From NCBI GenBank assembly GCA_964543905.1, contig CAZIZO010000002.1, positions 395,972-459,971 of the forward strand: DNA of 64,000 nt. The letters are read 5' to 3'. Below are positions 1-8,910 of the stretch, one piece after another. The DNA is from GCA-016699835 sp964543905 (GTDB lineage Bacteria; Planctomycetota; Phycisphaerae; Phycisphaerales; UBA1924). How positions within the stretch are numbered: the stretch's first letter is position 1; every line of letters starts with the position of its first letter. The position numbers and the translations under genes were made by a program. Under the pieces are notes generated by a model. It was given only the letters and a program-made list of their open reading frames with translations, did no database searches and was not told the origin of the DNA.

Positions 1-771
1 ACGCTCGCCCACGCGGTAATGCAGCAACTCTCGCACGTATCGGCTCGCGATGTCGATGGGCCAGCGCGCTTCCGGCGCTCGCTTCGCCACGATCCAGTCG
101 AGGCGTGTCGCATTGTGCCGACGCTGGCGGTCTAAGACCTGCGCCGCCCGCGCGAGGCGCGGATTGCCGCACTCCGCCTGCCGACACATCCAGATCGCGT
201 AGACGAACGGCAGGCCCGTCAGCGCCTTCCAGGCCTCGCCCAGGTCCAACTGATGCGGGTAACGCCCCTCGGGCGGGTGATCCGTCACCACCTTGTCGCC
301 GATCAGCAGGACGGACTCGGGCCACGCCTCGTCCAGAGACCCACCACCCAAGACCGGGGCCGCCGTCCTCGCGGGATGCTCCACACGCTCGCGCGCGTCG
401 AAGGGAACCACCTCGGGCGAGATCCCGTGCACGTGCTTCAAGAGCACCCGGGCCAGGATCACGGACGTGTGGCTGTCGGTGTCGGCGTGCAGCGTGCCAA
501 TCGTAGAGATCGGAACGGTCGAGAAGAGCCGCACCGTGTGCGTCGGTCCGTCGCATCCGATCATGCCTACGGGCAGGAGCGCGAGCGGGACCGGGCAGAG
601 CGCCGCGTCCACGATCGACACGAGCCCGACATCGGCCTCTCTGCTCGCCACCGCGTCGGCGATCCGTGAGGGCACCGTCGGGATCAGCGTCACCCCCTCG
701 AGTTTGTCGAGTCCTTCGACCAGGGGGGCGGTGTTCAAGTAGCGCACGCACGCGATTCGGACGGGGTCCAT
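1..771 (-). CDS. mqnA: chorismate dehydratase MqnA (3' end cut by window)
   Basis: Menaquinone biosynthesis by the futalosine route: MqnA dehydrates chorismate to 3-[(1-carboxyvinyl)oxy]benzoate in the cytoplasm. Reading from the ATG at 771, 257 codons are open to the window edge with no stop, so the last few residues and stop lie outside. The N-terminus (RIACVRYLNTAPL) and the central LLIGDKVV motif, followed by DLGEAWKALTGLPFVYAIW, are hallmark MqnA segments of the periplasmic-binding-protein-like fold. Family members are about 270-290 residues, so little is missing. It is transcribed away from the acetyltransferase gene at 838. Its presence implies futalosine-pathway menaquinone rather than the MenF-D-C route. 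The family call is firm; the end is unseen. Confidence 0.9.
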   Translation of the reverse strand, partial: MDPVRIACVRYLNTAPLVEGLDKLEGVTLIPTVPSRIADAVASREADVGLVSIVDAALCPVPLALLPVGMIGCDGPTHTVRLFSTVPISTIGTLHADTDSHTSVILARVLLKHVHGISPEVVPFDARERVEHPARTAAPVLGGGSLDEAWPESVLLIGDKVVTDHPPEGRYPHQLDLGEAWKALTGLPFVYAIWMCRQAECGNPRLARAAQVLDRQRRHNATRLDWIVAKRAPEARWPIDIASRYVRELLHYRVGER

Positions 772-837
772 GATCGAAGCGTAGTTCGGCGAAGGCCGAG
801 TCAGTGGAAGGGGGCCACGTCGCCCATACCCTCCGGC

Positions 838-1461
838 GTGGCCCATCCATCATCTTCCTTGATCCTCATCGGTGGCGGCGGACACGCGCTCGTCGTGGCC
901 GAGGCCGCCATGCTCTCGGGCTGGGCCGTGCGCGGCTTTTACGACGACGACCCCTGCGCCGTCGCCGCCAGCGTGTTGCGCCTCGCGCACCTCGGCACGC
1001 TAGCGAGCGTTCCATCCTGCGCCACGATGGCCGATCGCTTCATCCTCGCCCTGGGCGATCTATCCCTTCGCGCCAAGACGCTCGAGCGCCTCGGACGGTG
1101 CGCCGCCAACGTGATCCATCCCGCGTGCGTGGTGCACGCCTCGGCCGAGTTGGGCGTGGGCCTCTACGTCGGCCCACGAGCCGTCGTCCATTCCTTCGCC
1201 CGCGTCGGTGACCACGCGATTATCAACACGGGCGCGATCATCGAGCACGAATGCGTGATCGGGGGCAACGTCCACGTCGCGCCGGGGGCCGTGCTGGCGG
1301 GCCGTGTGAACGTCGGGACCGGTACGCTCGTGGGGCTCCATGCCACCGTGCTGCCCAACGTTCGCATCGGTGCATCGTGCGTGATCGGAGCGGGCGCGGT
1401 CGTTACGAAGGACGTGCCGGATGGGGCGCGGGTGGTTGGAGTGCCGGCGAGACCGCAATGA
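838..1461 (+). CDS. NeuD/PglD-family sugar O-acyltransferase
   Basis: Predicted acetyltransferase of the NeuD/PglD type, which acetylates amino sugars or sialic acids used in surface glycans. The 207-residue protein begins (GTG start) with a Rossmann-like nucleotide-binding segment, LILIGGGGHALVV. It continues as a left-handed beta-helix of hexapeptide repeats from about residue 100 (VIHPACVVHASAELG and similar) and ends with the usual VVTKDVPDGARVVGVPARP cap. Length and order fit the family. It stands divergent from mqnA and its last 59 bases overlap the 3' end of the converging gene at 1403. The sugar substrate cannot be told from sequence. The start is uncertain: GTG at 838 is the best placed, with no strong Shine-Dalgarno. 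Confidence 0.82.
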   Translation: MAHPSSSLILIGGGGHALVVAEAAMLSGWAVRGFYDDDPCAVAASVLRLAHLGTLASVPSCATMADRFILALGDLSLRAKTLERLGRCAANVIHPACVVHASAELGVGLYVGPRAVVHSFARVGDHAIINTGAIIEHECVIGGNVHVAPGAVLAGRVNVGTGTLVGLHATVLPNVRIGASCVIGAGAVVTKDVPDGARVVGVPARPQ

Positions 1462-2671
1462 GCGGGATCGCCGCGCGCCGCGTCACCACGTGCGACACCA
1501 CGTACGCCGTGAAGACGATCGCGAGCGAGGGCCTCACCCACGGGTTCGCCGGCCCAACGAGTTCATGGCTGATACCCAGCAGGATCGCGAGCAGCGTGAG
1601 CATGATCGCCCACACCCGGATCGGCACCATCAACTCCCGTGCCGCGAAGAGGCCCACGGGCACCGCCAGGATCGCATACGTCGGCCCCTCCGTTCGAGGA
1701 TTGAAGATGATGATGTAGAGGATCGCGAGCGTGAGCGTGTAGACGAGCGTCGCCAGCCGCCCTCGCTCGTCCGATCCGAAACTTTTTCGCGCGAGGAGGC
1801 AGAGCCCCAGCGTCCCGATCGCCGCGAGTCCGCGGAGCGCCCACCAGAACATGAGCGGCGGATTGAGGCCCAGCGTGAAGAGCAGCCCCACCAGATCCTG
1901 ATTCGTCCCCGGCGGCGGGCGGGACGCCACGCGCATTTTGAGGATGAAACTCTCATGCTGCGACCACGCATACGCCGGGTTGGGGTGGATGAAACCGATC
2001 GCGAACGCCGCGAGGCACGCGAGCGCGACCTTGGGCGTGAGCCGCGGAAAGAGCGCGCCGGCGAGCAGGGCCAAGACGATCACGTGCGGCTTGAGCGCGA
2101 TGCCCAGCGCGAGGAGCGCCGCCGTCCGCCAGTGCCGACCGCGGAACAACTCCACCACCGCGTGGGCCATCAGTCCCGTGATGATGATATTGAACTGCCC
2201 GTTCTGGGCGCTCCCCAGGAGCGTCGGTATCCCCAAAAGTGTGCTCAGCCCGAACCACAACCCCGGGCCGCCGAACGAGTGCCGCGACACAAGCGCCGCC
2301 AATCGCCAGAACCCCCACGCCAATACGCCGAGATTGATCGCCCGCCACGCCGCCTCCGCCGCCCCCAGCGGCAGGAACGCCAGCGGCGACGACAGCACCG
2401 CCGCCTGCGGGAAATACAGAAAGCCGTGGTACCCCTCGTGCGAGAGTACCTTCGAGCCGTACATGTCCTCGCCGGCCCACCACTGCTGGGCGGCCGTCCA
2501 GTACACCGTCGAGACCGAGCGCTTTCCCGGTTTCATTCCTGCGAAGGCGCACACGGCGACGATGAGCACGATCCACGCGCCGACGCCCACCCGTCGCCAG
2601 AACCCGTCGGCGGCGGGGGAGAGAGACCAGGCGCGGAAGCGGGTGATGGGTGAGGAGGGTGCGTTGGGCAC
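1403..2671 (-). CDS. GT87/DUF2029-type multi-pass membrane glycosyltransferase
   Basis: Integral membrane protein of the GT-C class (glycosyltransferase family 87, DUF2029), expected to transfer a sugar from a polyprenyl-phosphate donor on the outer face of the membrane. About ten hydrophobic segments can be seen, the first being VGVGAWIVLIVAVCAFAG. The following loop, with STVYWTAAQQWWAGEDMYG, has the typical Y...AG.D.Y form of this family. I place the start at a GTG (2671); a TTG 69 bases upstream is in frame but would overlap prfA. The 3' end overlaps the converging NeuD-type gene. Substrate unknown; the acetyltransferase next door suggests a glycan role, which is inference. Confidence 0.75.
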   Translation of the reverse strand: MPNAPSSPITRFRAWSLSPAADGFWRRVGVGAWIVLIVAVCAFAGMKPGKRSVSTVYWTAAQQWWAGEDMYGSKVLSHEGYHGFLYFPQAAVLSSPLAFLPLGAAEAAWRAINLGVLAWGFWRLAALVSRHSFGGPGLWFGLSTLLGIPTLLGSAQNGQFNIIITGLMAHAVVELFRGRHWRTAALLALGIALKPHVIVLALLAGALFPRLTPKVALACLAAFAIGFIHPNPAYAWSQHESFILKMRVASRPPPGTNQDLVGLLFTLGLNPPLMFWWALRGLAAIGTLGLCLLARKSFGSDERGRLATLVYTLTLAILYIIIFNPRTEGPTYAILAVPVGLFAARELMVPIRVWAIMLTLLAILLGISHELVGPANPWVRPSLAIVFTAYVVSHVVTRRAAIPLIAVSPALQPPAPHPARPS

Positions 2672-2721
2672 GGGCGAGTGTACCTCGCGATGGTGAGCCC
2701 CGCGCACTACCCTCTGCCTGC

Positions 2722-3837
2722 ATGTCGTCTCCTGCCCCAACCCTCTCCCTCCACGCGATCCCCGACCGCGCGCTCGTCCGCCTCGCAGCGATCGATGCCG
2801 AGGAGCGTGAACTGGGCAAGGCCCTTGAAGACCCCGCCGTGCTTGTCGATCACAAGAAGGTGCGCGAACTCTCGATCAAAAGGTCTGCCCTCGCCCCCGT
2901 CGCATTAGCCTTTCGCTCGCACGAGTCGCTGAAGAAGGAGGCCGAGGGGCTGCGGGCGATCATCGCGGCCAATGAAGACAAGGAACTCGTCGAACTCGCG
3001 CGGGGCGACCTGCCGCGCGTCGAGAGCCAGGCCGCCGCCGCGATCCATGCCGCCCTTTCCTCGCTGGTGACGAGCGAAGACCGCTCGGTCGGCAGCGTCA
3101 TGCTCGAACTCCGCGCGGGAACGGGCGGGGACGAGGCCGCCCTCTGGTGCCGCGACCTCATGGAGATGTACCAGAAGTACGCGGCCAAGCGCGGCTGGAC
3201 CTTCGAACCGCTCGAAGTCTCCATCGAGCAGGCGACCGGCGGCGTGCGCTCCGCCGTCGTCGGCATCAAGGGCGAGGGCGTCTGGAGCGAACTCGCCTTC
3301 GAGGCCGGCGTGCACAGCGTCAAACGCGTGCCCGCGACCGAGGCCCAAGGGCGGATTCATACGAGCACCGCAACGGTGGCCGTGCTCCCCGAGCCGGAGA
3401 ACATCGACGTCAAGATCGACTGGGCGAACGAAGTCGAAGAGCAGGCGACCCGCGCCCAAGGCCCCGGCGGGCAGAACGTCAACAAGGTCGAAACGGCGTG
3501 GCAGATCCTCCACAAGCCCACCGGCATCCAGATCAAGATGATGGAGGCCAAAAGCCAGCAGCAGAACCGCGAGCGGGCGCGACGCTTGCTCGTGGCGAAG
3601 TTGTACGATCTCGAACAACAGAAAAAGCACGCCGAGCGTACGGCGGCCCGCCGCGAACAGATTGGCAGCGGAGGCCGCAGCGAGAAGGTGCGAACGTACC
3701 GCTGGAAGGAAGGCATCGTCGCCGACGAACGCTTACCCGGCGAGTACGCTCTCCGTGACATCATGTCCGGGGAGATGGGGGAGTTGTTCAGGGATTTGAT
3801 GGAGCAGGAGACGCGGAAGAGGTTGGAGGCGCTCTGA
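2722..3837 (+). CDS. prfA: peptide chain release factor 1
   Basis: Recognises UAA and UAG stop codons in the ribosomal A site and triggers peptide release. The codon-recognition tripeptide PAT (residues 204-206, in KRVPATEAQGRIHTS) assigns it to RF1 rather than RF2. The GGQ catalytic motif is at 249-251. The surrounding sequence (QGPGGQNVNKVETA) is more like RF2 in wording but keeps the essential residues. The 371-residue length is normal. An ATG at 2722 is the natural start; upstream codons in the same frame belong to the spacer. prmC, often its neighbour, is not here. RF1 is relevant because a dockerin gene at 17873 carries an in-frame TAG, which this factor would read as stop. Confidence 0.96.
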   Translation: MSSPAPTLSLHAIPDRALVRLAAIDAEERELGKALEDPAVLVDHKKVRELSIKRSALAPVALAFRSHESLKKEAEGLRAIIAANEDKELVELARGDLPRVESQAAAAIHAALSSLVTSEDRSVGSVMLELRAGTGGDEAALWCRDLMEMYQKYAAKRGWTFEPLEVSIEQATGGVRSAVVGIKGEGVWSELAFEAGVHSVKRVPATEAQGRIHTSTATVAVLPEPENIDVKIDWANEVEEQATRAQGPGGQNVNKVETAWQILHKPTGIQIKMMEAKSQQQNRERARRLLVAKLYDLEQQKKHAERTAARREQIGSGGRSEKVRTYRWKEGIVADERLPGEYALRDIMSGEMGELFRDLMEQETRKRLEAL

Positions 3838-3950
3838 CGCTCCGGCGGTTCGGACATGGCGAGAGAATCCCGCACGTCGGCGTGACGCGCCTCTGCCCGT
3901 GCAGAGCCTCGCCCCGCGCCGCCGCCCCGCGGCCCTCCAACGATCCCCGC

Positions 3951-5021
3951 ATGAACCCCAAGTCCATCCTCGGCGGCGTGGTCCTCATCCTCGCGCTGGC
4001 CATCGCCGCGTATCGAACGCTCAACGTCCCCGCGAGCGATCCAACAGTGAAGGTGGTGTCAACCGAGCAGCCCGCCGTCGCGCCACCGAGGCCCGCGCCC
4101 AGCACGAGCACGCCCCCAAGCGAAAGGAAGCCGAGCGAGGGCACGACTCCAACGACTAAGCCCGAGAGCAGGCCGGGATCGAAGCCCGGCACAACGCCCG
4201 GGGATTCGAACTCCCCCGAAGGCAAGCCCGCCGACGCCAAGTCGAGCAACGCGTCGTTCTTCTACGCCGGCCGACCCGTCTTTGACGCCGAGAACCTCAC
4301 CCACCTCGAAAATGTGGGATACGCCAACGGCTACTCCGAGTCCAAGCAACAACCGCTCTGGACGTGCTACCACCTCAAGGGTGAGCCCGCGTTCAAGGGC
4401 CTCAAGCGCCCCGACAACATCAAGTTCGAGACGGACCCCCGCACCCGCGCCCGCGTGGACAGCCGGGCGTACTCCAACTCCGGCTATACCCGCGGGCACA
4501 ACGCGCCCTCCGACGCGATCGGCGCGTTCTTCGGCGAGAAGGCGCAGCGAGAAACATTCCTGATGTCCAACGTCTGCCCGCAGAAGAGTGACCTCAACTC
4601 GGGCGACTGGAACGGCCTCGAAAACGCCGAGCAGTTCGTGTATCGGCGCCAATACGGTGAAATCTGGGTCGTCACCGGCCCGCTCTTCGAGGGCCAGCCG
4701 GGCAGCATGGGCACCATCGGGCGCGAGAAGGTCCCCGTGCCGACTTCGTTCTACAAGATCGTCGTCGTGGAGGAAAAGGGCAAGGGCCAAGCGGGTGTGA
4801 AGATGCTCGGCGTCATCATGCCCCAGGCGGCGCAGGGGACGCACCCGCTGCGGACCTACATCGTGAGTGTGGACACCATCGAGAAGCGCAGCGGCATCGA
4901 CTTCTTCGCCGACCTGCCCGACGAGATGGAGAGCCGCGTGGAGGCGGCGATGCCGGACGCGAGTTGGGAGTTGGACATGATGCTGGATTACGAGAGCATC
5001 CGAAACAGGCCGAGACGCTAA
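3951..5021 (+). CDS. DNA/RNA non-specific endonuclease (NUC1 family)
   Basis: Secreted or membrane-anchored sugar-non-specific nuclease. The 356-residue protein starts at ATG 3951 with an N-terminal hydrophobic segment (ILGGVVLILALAIAAY). A roughly 60-residue Pro/Ser/Thr/Lys-rich linker follows, then the ~220-residue nuclease domain. The catalytic His lies in TRGHNAPSDA, a variant of the family DRGHMAP motif, and the metal-binding Asn is in NVCPQKSDLNSGDWNGLE. The hydrophobic start with no obvious cleavage site suggests an anchored enzyme facing outside. It probably scavenges extracellular nucleic acid. It sits 113 bases after prfA with no terminator visible between them. Confidence 0.88.
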   Translation: MNPKSILGGVVLILALAIAAYRTLNVPASDPTVKVVSTEQPAVAPPRPAPSTSTPPSERKPSEGTTPTTKPESRPGSKPGTTPGDSNSPEGKPADAKSSNASFFYAGRPVFDAENLTHLENVGYANGYSESKQQPLWTCYHLKGEPAFKGLKRPDNIKFETDPRTRARVDSRAYSNSGYTRGHNAPSDAIGAFFGEKAQRETFLMSNVCPQKSDLNSGDWNGLENAEQFVYRRQYGEIWVVTGPLFEGQPGSMGTIGREKVPVPTSFYKIVVVEEKGKGQAGVKMLGVIMPQAAQGTHPLRTYIVSVDTIEKRSGIDFFADLPDEMESRVEAAMPDASWELDMMLDYESIRNRPRR

Positions 5022-5117
5022 CCCCGCTCCCAGAGGGAGGGATCGGAGAGAGGGTTCTGCCTTGATGCGTTCCGCGCCCGACCGATCCCGTCATTTCCGC
5101 GATCCTTCTTCCACTCT

Positions 5118-6401
5118 ATGTCCACGTCGCCCGACCAAGTGTTCGATATCGCCATCGTCGGCACCGGCGCCGCGGGCCTGATGGCCTCGATCTGGGCCGG
5201 ACGCACCGCGCACGACGCGGGCACCCCACTCCAGGTCGTGGCGATCGACGGCGCGAAGCGCCTCGGCGCCAAGATTCTCGTGGCGGGTGGAGGGCGGTGC
5301 AACGTCACCCACGACGTCGTCACCGAGCGAGACTATGCCGGCGCGTCACCGAACGCCATCCGCAAGGTCCTCGGCCGGTTCGATGTGCCGCGCACCATCG
5401 ACTTCTTCCGCGCCCTAGGCGTCGAACTCAAGCGCGAAGAGACGGGCAAACTCTTTCCAACGACCGACGAGGCCCACACGGTCTTGAGCGCCCTCCTCAA
5501 CGAGGCCCGGCACGCCGGCGCTCAACTCCTCTTCCCTTGGCGGGTCGCGAGTGTTCGCCGCGAGAACAACCTGTTCGTCGTCGAACGCGAAGGCGAGCCA
5601 ACCACCCTCCGCGCTCGTCGTCTCATCCTCGCCACCGGCGGCAAGGCCCTGCCCAAGACCGGCTCCGACGGCCTCGGCTACACCTTCGCCCGCTCCCTCG
5701 GGCACTCCGTCACGCGGGACATCTTCCCCGCACTCGTCCCGCTCACGCTTCCCAGGGACCACTGGCTGACCACGCTCAGCGGCATCACGCTCCCGACCAC
5801 GCTCGAACTCCGCTCCGGCACCAGCAAGCGCCTCGCCGTCTTCACCGACTCCACGCTCCTTACCCACTTCGGGCTCTCGGGTCCGAGCGTGCTTGACCTC
5901 AGCCGCCACTTCACCGCCGCACGCCACGCCGACCCGGGCGCACATCTCGTTCTAAACTGGTTGCCCGGCGAAACCATCGAATCGCTCGATGCCAAGTTCC
6001 TCGCCCTCGCCAAGGCGAGTGCCGGGAGATTCCTGTGCGATCGTCTCCCCGAGCGCGTCGTCCGCACGCTCTGCGAACACGCCGGCATCGACTTCTCCGC
6101 CCCGGCCCACACGCTCACGCGCGAGCGCCGTCGAGCCCTTGCCACGCTCACGTGCGAGACGCCCCTCCCGATTACGGGGGATCGGGGATTCACGCACGCC
6201 GAGGCCACCGCCGGCGGCGTGCCCCTCCGCGAGGTTCACCTCGACACCATGGAATCACGCGAGTGCCCGGGCCTCCACCTCTGCGGCGAACTCCTCGACG
6301 TCGACGGCCGCGTCGGCGGGTACAACTTCCAATGGGCCTGGGCCAGCGGATACACCGCGGGGGTCGGCGCGGCGCGCGGCATCCTCTCCCCGGTGCCGTG
6401 A
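5118..6401 (+). CDS. NAD(P)/FAD-dependent oxidoreductase, HI0933 family
   Basis: Flavoprotein of the HI0933/BaiN/YhiN family. The N-terminal dinucleotide-binding fold is FDIAIVGTGAAGLMASIWAG (residues ~9-28). The family's second signature is KRLGAKILVAGGGRCNVTH. Near the C-terminus are THAEATAGGVPLREV and LHLCGELLDVDGRVGGYNFQWAWASG, which complete the FAD site. Length (427) is normal. Physiological substrates for the family are poorly defined. Follows the nuclease gene by about 100 bases and precedes aroDE by 60 bases, so co-transcription is possible, though the functions are unrelated. No oddities seen. Confidence 0.92.
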   Translation: MSTSPDQVFDIAIVGTGAAGLMASIWAGRTAHDAGTPLQVVAIDGAKRLGAKILVAGGGRCNVTHDVVTERDYAGASPNAIRKVLGRFDVPRTIDFFRALGVELKREETGKLFPTTDEAHTVLSALLNEARHAGAQLLFPWRVASVRRENNLFVVEREGEPTTLRARRLILATGGKALPKTGSDGLGYTFARSLGHSVTRDIFPALVPLTLPRDHWLTTLSGITLPTTLELRSGTSKRLAVFTDSTLLTHFGLSGPSVLDLSRHFTAARHADPGAHLVLNWLPGETIESLDAKFLALAKASAGRFLCDRLPERVVRTLCEHAGIDFSAPAHTLTRERRRALATLTCETPLPITGDRGFTHAEATAGGVPLREVHLDTMESRECPGLHLCGELLDVDGRVGGYNFQWAWASGYTAGVGAARGILSPVP

Positions 6402-6461
6402 GGCTCATCCCGTCCACGCCCACATTCCACCCTTCCCCGTCGCGTGCAATACCCTCGCCCA

Positions 6462-8168
6462 ATGCCCGCGCTTGTCTGCGTCCCCATCTTGGTCCACGAT
6501 GTCCACGCCGCTCTCGCCGAAGCCCAGTCGGCCAAACTCGCCGGTGCCGATCTCATCGAGTTCCGAATCGACGAGTTCTTTACCGGCCGCGACGACGAGG
6601 TTCCAGCCGTCGTCCGGCTGGTCGCCCAATCTCCACTCCCGTGCGTTGTCACCTGCCGATCCGCCAGCGAAGGCGGGCACTACGAAGGCGACGACAACGC
6701 CCGCATCTCGCTCTACGAACGCCTCGGCACCGCCCGCGGCAAAGGCGAACACCCCCCGCGATACCTCGATGTCGAACTCGCGACGTACGCCCGGTCGGCG
6801 AACATCAAGCAGAAGGTGAATCTGGCCGTCGATCATCCGGCCCAACTCCGCGATCTGCGCACGGGCCTGATCTTGTCCATGCACGATTTCGGCGGCCGTC
6901 CCAACGACCTCATGCGACGTTTCGCGCAGATGAACTCCGAGCCCGCCGCCAGCATCGTCAAGGTCGCCTACCGCGCCCGCTCCCTCCGCGATTCCCTCGA
7001 ACTGCTCGACCTTCCCAGCCAAGCGAGTAAGCCCACGATCGCCCTCGGCATGGGCGAGTTCGGCCTCCTCTCCCGAGTCCTCGCCCCCAAGTTCGGCGGC
7101 TTCCTCACCTTCGCTTCCCTGCGCCCAACCACCACGACCGCACCAGGACAACCCACCATCCGCGAACTCCTCGATACCTACCGCTTCCGCTCCATCAACA
7201 AGAACACCCACGTCTACGGCCTCGTCGGCTGGCCCACCTCCCACTCCCACTCGCCTGCACTCCACAACGCGGGCTTCGCCAGCATCGGCCAGGACGCCGT
7301 CTACCTCCCGCTCCCCATCGCCGCCGATGCAGATCGGGAAGCCGCATATCTGAGTTTTAAGGCCACGCTGCTGGAACTCATCCACCACCCCAGGCTCGAC
7401 TTCAAGGGTTGCAGCGTCACTCTGCCGCACAAGGAAAATCTCGTCCGCCTCGCCCGCGAGCAGGGATGGTCGCTCGATGCCATCGCCCGCGCCACCGGCG
7501 CCGCGAACACGCTCGTCCTGTCCGATCTCCAGCAACCTCGTGGGCCGGGTGTTCCATCCGCCTCGACAACGACGACTCCTTCTTCTCTCCCCTTGCCGCA
7601 CATCCTCAACACCGACGCCCCGGCCGCGCTCGCCGGCCTCTCCGAGGCGCTTGGCACATTGACCACCAAACGCATCACCCTCCTCGGCGCCGGCGGCGTC
7701 GCCCGCGCCCTCGCCTTCGCCCTCGCACACGCCGGCGCCCACGTCCACATCGCCAACCGCACGTTCGATCGCGCCGAGCAACTCGCCAACGACCTCGCGC
7801 CCCATCTCAAGAACTCTCTCAACGTCGGCACCCTCATCGCCATCGACTGGAGCGTGGCCACGCACACCCCCGCCGACGCGCTCATCAACGCCACCCCCGT
7901 CGGCATGAAAGACGGCCCCGCGCCCACCGACTCCCCCATCGACCCCGCCCCTCTCGCGGCCGCGAACCCAAACCTCGTCGTCATCGACACCGTCTACAAC
8001 CCCATCGAAACACCGCTCCTGCGCCAAGCCAAGCACCTCAACCTCCGCACCATCGACGGCGTCGGCATGTTCGTCCGCCAGGCCGCCATGCAGTTCGAGG
8101 CGTGGACCGGCCAACGCGCCCCCCGCGACCTCTTCGACCGGATCGTCCGCGAATCCCTCGCGCCGTGA
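6462..8168 (+). CDS. aroDE: bifunctional 3-dehydroquinate dehydratase / shikimate dehydrogenase
   Basis: Two consecutive shikimate-pathway steps in one 568-residue protein. Residues ~1-235 are a type I dehydroquinase: EFRID, VTCRSASEGG, SMHDFGGRP (general-base His) and the Schiff-base Lys167 in SIVKVAYRARS. Residues ~245-568 are AroE: GWPTSHSHSPALHNAGF, catalytic Lys324 in SVTLPHKENL, Asp of ILNTDAP (~383-385), NADP fold LLGAGGVARALAFALAHAGA. Between GAANTLV and the NTD motif is an unusual ~20-residue Pro/Ser/Thr-rich insert encoded by a palindromic repeat (see 7536). An in-frame ATG 18 bases upstream is an alternative start. The AroD-AroE fusion is typical of plants and known in some bacteria. 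Confidence 0.93.
   Translation: MPALVCVPILVHDVHAALAEAQSAKLAGADLIEFRIDEFFTGRDDEVPAVVRLVAQSPLPCVVTCRSASEGGHYEGDDNARISLYERLGTARGKGEHPPRYLDVELATYARSANIKQKVNLAVDHPAQLRDLRTGLILSMHDFGGRPNDLMRRFAQMNSEPAASIVKVAYRARSLRDSLELLDLPSQASKPTIALGMGEFGLLSRVLAPKFGGFLTFASLRPTTTTAPGQPTIRELLDTYRFRSINKNTHVYGLVGWPTSHSHSPALHNAGFASIGQDAVYLPLPIAADADREAAYLSFKATLLELIHHPRLDFKGCSVTLPHKENLVRLAREQGWSLDAIARATGAANTLVLSDLQQPRGPGVPSASTTTTPSSLPLPHILNTDAPAALAGLSEALGTLTTKRITLLGAGGVARALAFALAHAGAHVHIANRTFDRAEQLANDLAPHLKNSLNVGTLIAIDWSVATHTPADALINATPVGMKDGPAPTDSPIDPAPLAAANPNLVVIDTVYNPIETPLLRQAKHLNLRTIDGVGMFVRQAAMQFEAWTGQRAPRDLFDRIVRESLAP
7536..7567. repeat. REP-like palindromic element inside aroDE
   Basis: A 32-base stretch (CCTCGTGGGCCGGGTG...CATCCGCCTCGAC) resembles the intergenic copies at 11926 and 15571. 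All share a GGGCGGGTG / CACCC-type palindromic core and a CTCGmC flank. Here it is translated as part of the extra loop in the AroE domain. Similarity was judged by eye and is roughly 26 of 32 positions against the 11926 copy. Confidence 0.5.
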
Positions 8169-8274
8169 TCTGTCCGCCTTGATGCCGGACCCCTCGTCTT
8201 CGCGGCGTTCTTCGTTCATCAACACGTCGTCACTTCGACACGCGCTCTCCTCCTCTCTCTCCATACACTTCTCC

Positions 8275-8775
8275 ATGCCCATCCAAGTCAAACTCACCAC
8301 CTCCAAGGGCGACCTCCTCATCGAACTCGATGACGTCAAGGCCCCCATCTCCACCAATAACTTCCTCGCCTACGTCGATGCCGGCCACTACGACGGCACC
8401 ATCTTCCACCGCGTCATCGACAACTTCATGATCCAGGGCGGCGGCTTCACCCCCGACATGAAGCAAAAAAAGACCACCCCACCCATCAAAAACGAGTGGC
8501 GAAACGGCCTCAAGAACACCCGCGGCACCATCGCCATGGCCCGCTTGGGCGGCGACCCCGATTCCGCCTCCTGCCAGTTCTTCATCAACACCGTCGATAA
8601 TGCCTTCCTCGATCGCCCCCAGCCCGACGGCGCCGCCTACGCCGTCTTCGGCAAGGTCATCAGCGGCCTCGAAACCGTCGACGCCATCCGCAAAGTCAAG
8701 ACCGGCAACAAGGCCGGGCACCAGGACGTGCCGGTGGAGGCGGTGGTGATCACGAAGGCCGAGCGGGTGGAGTAA
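8275..8775 (+). CDS. peptidyl-prolyl cis-trans isomerase, cyclophilin type
   Basis: Cytoplasmic proline isomerase that assists protein folding. The 166-residue protein carries the cyclophilin signatures FHRVIDNFMIQGGGF, GTIAMARLGGDPDSASCQFFIN and YAVFGKVISG. The Arg and Phe/Met residues of the active site are in place. I chose the ATG at 8275: the open frame upstream is low-complexity and shows no signal peptide or homology. There are 106 bases between aroDE and this start. No secretion signal is seen, so the protein probably stays in the cytoplasm. Confidence 0.93.
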   Translation: MPIQVKLTTSKGDLLIELDDVKAPISTNNFLAYVDAGHYDGTIFHRVIDNFMIQGGGFTPDMKQKKTTPPIKNEWRNGLKNTRGTIAMARLGGDPDSASCQFFINTVDNAFLDRPQPDGAAYAVFGKVISGLETVDAIRKVKTGNKAGHQDVPVEAVVITKAERVE

Positions 8776-8910
8776 GCCTCTGGGCGGCGAACCTGGCCGC
8801 GGTCAACACGGTTGGATGTTCCTTGAAGTGTTCATGATCGGGTCTGCATGAGGGGGTGCCTCCGCCGCGCCTCGGGCCCTGTGCGCCCATGCCGATCCAT
8901 ACCCTTTCCT

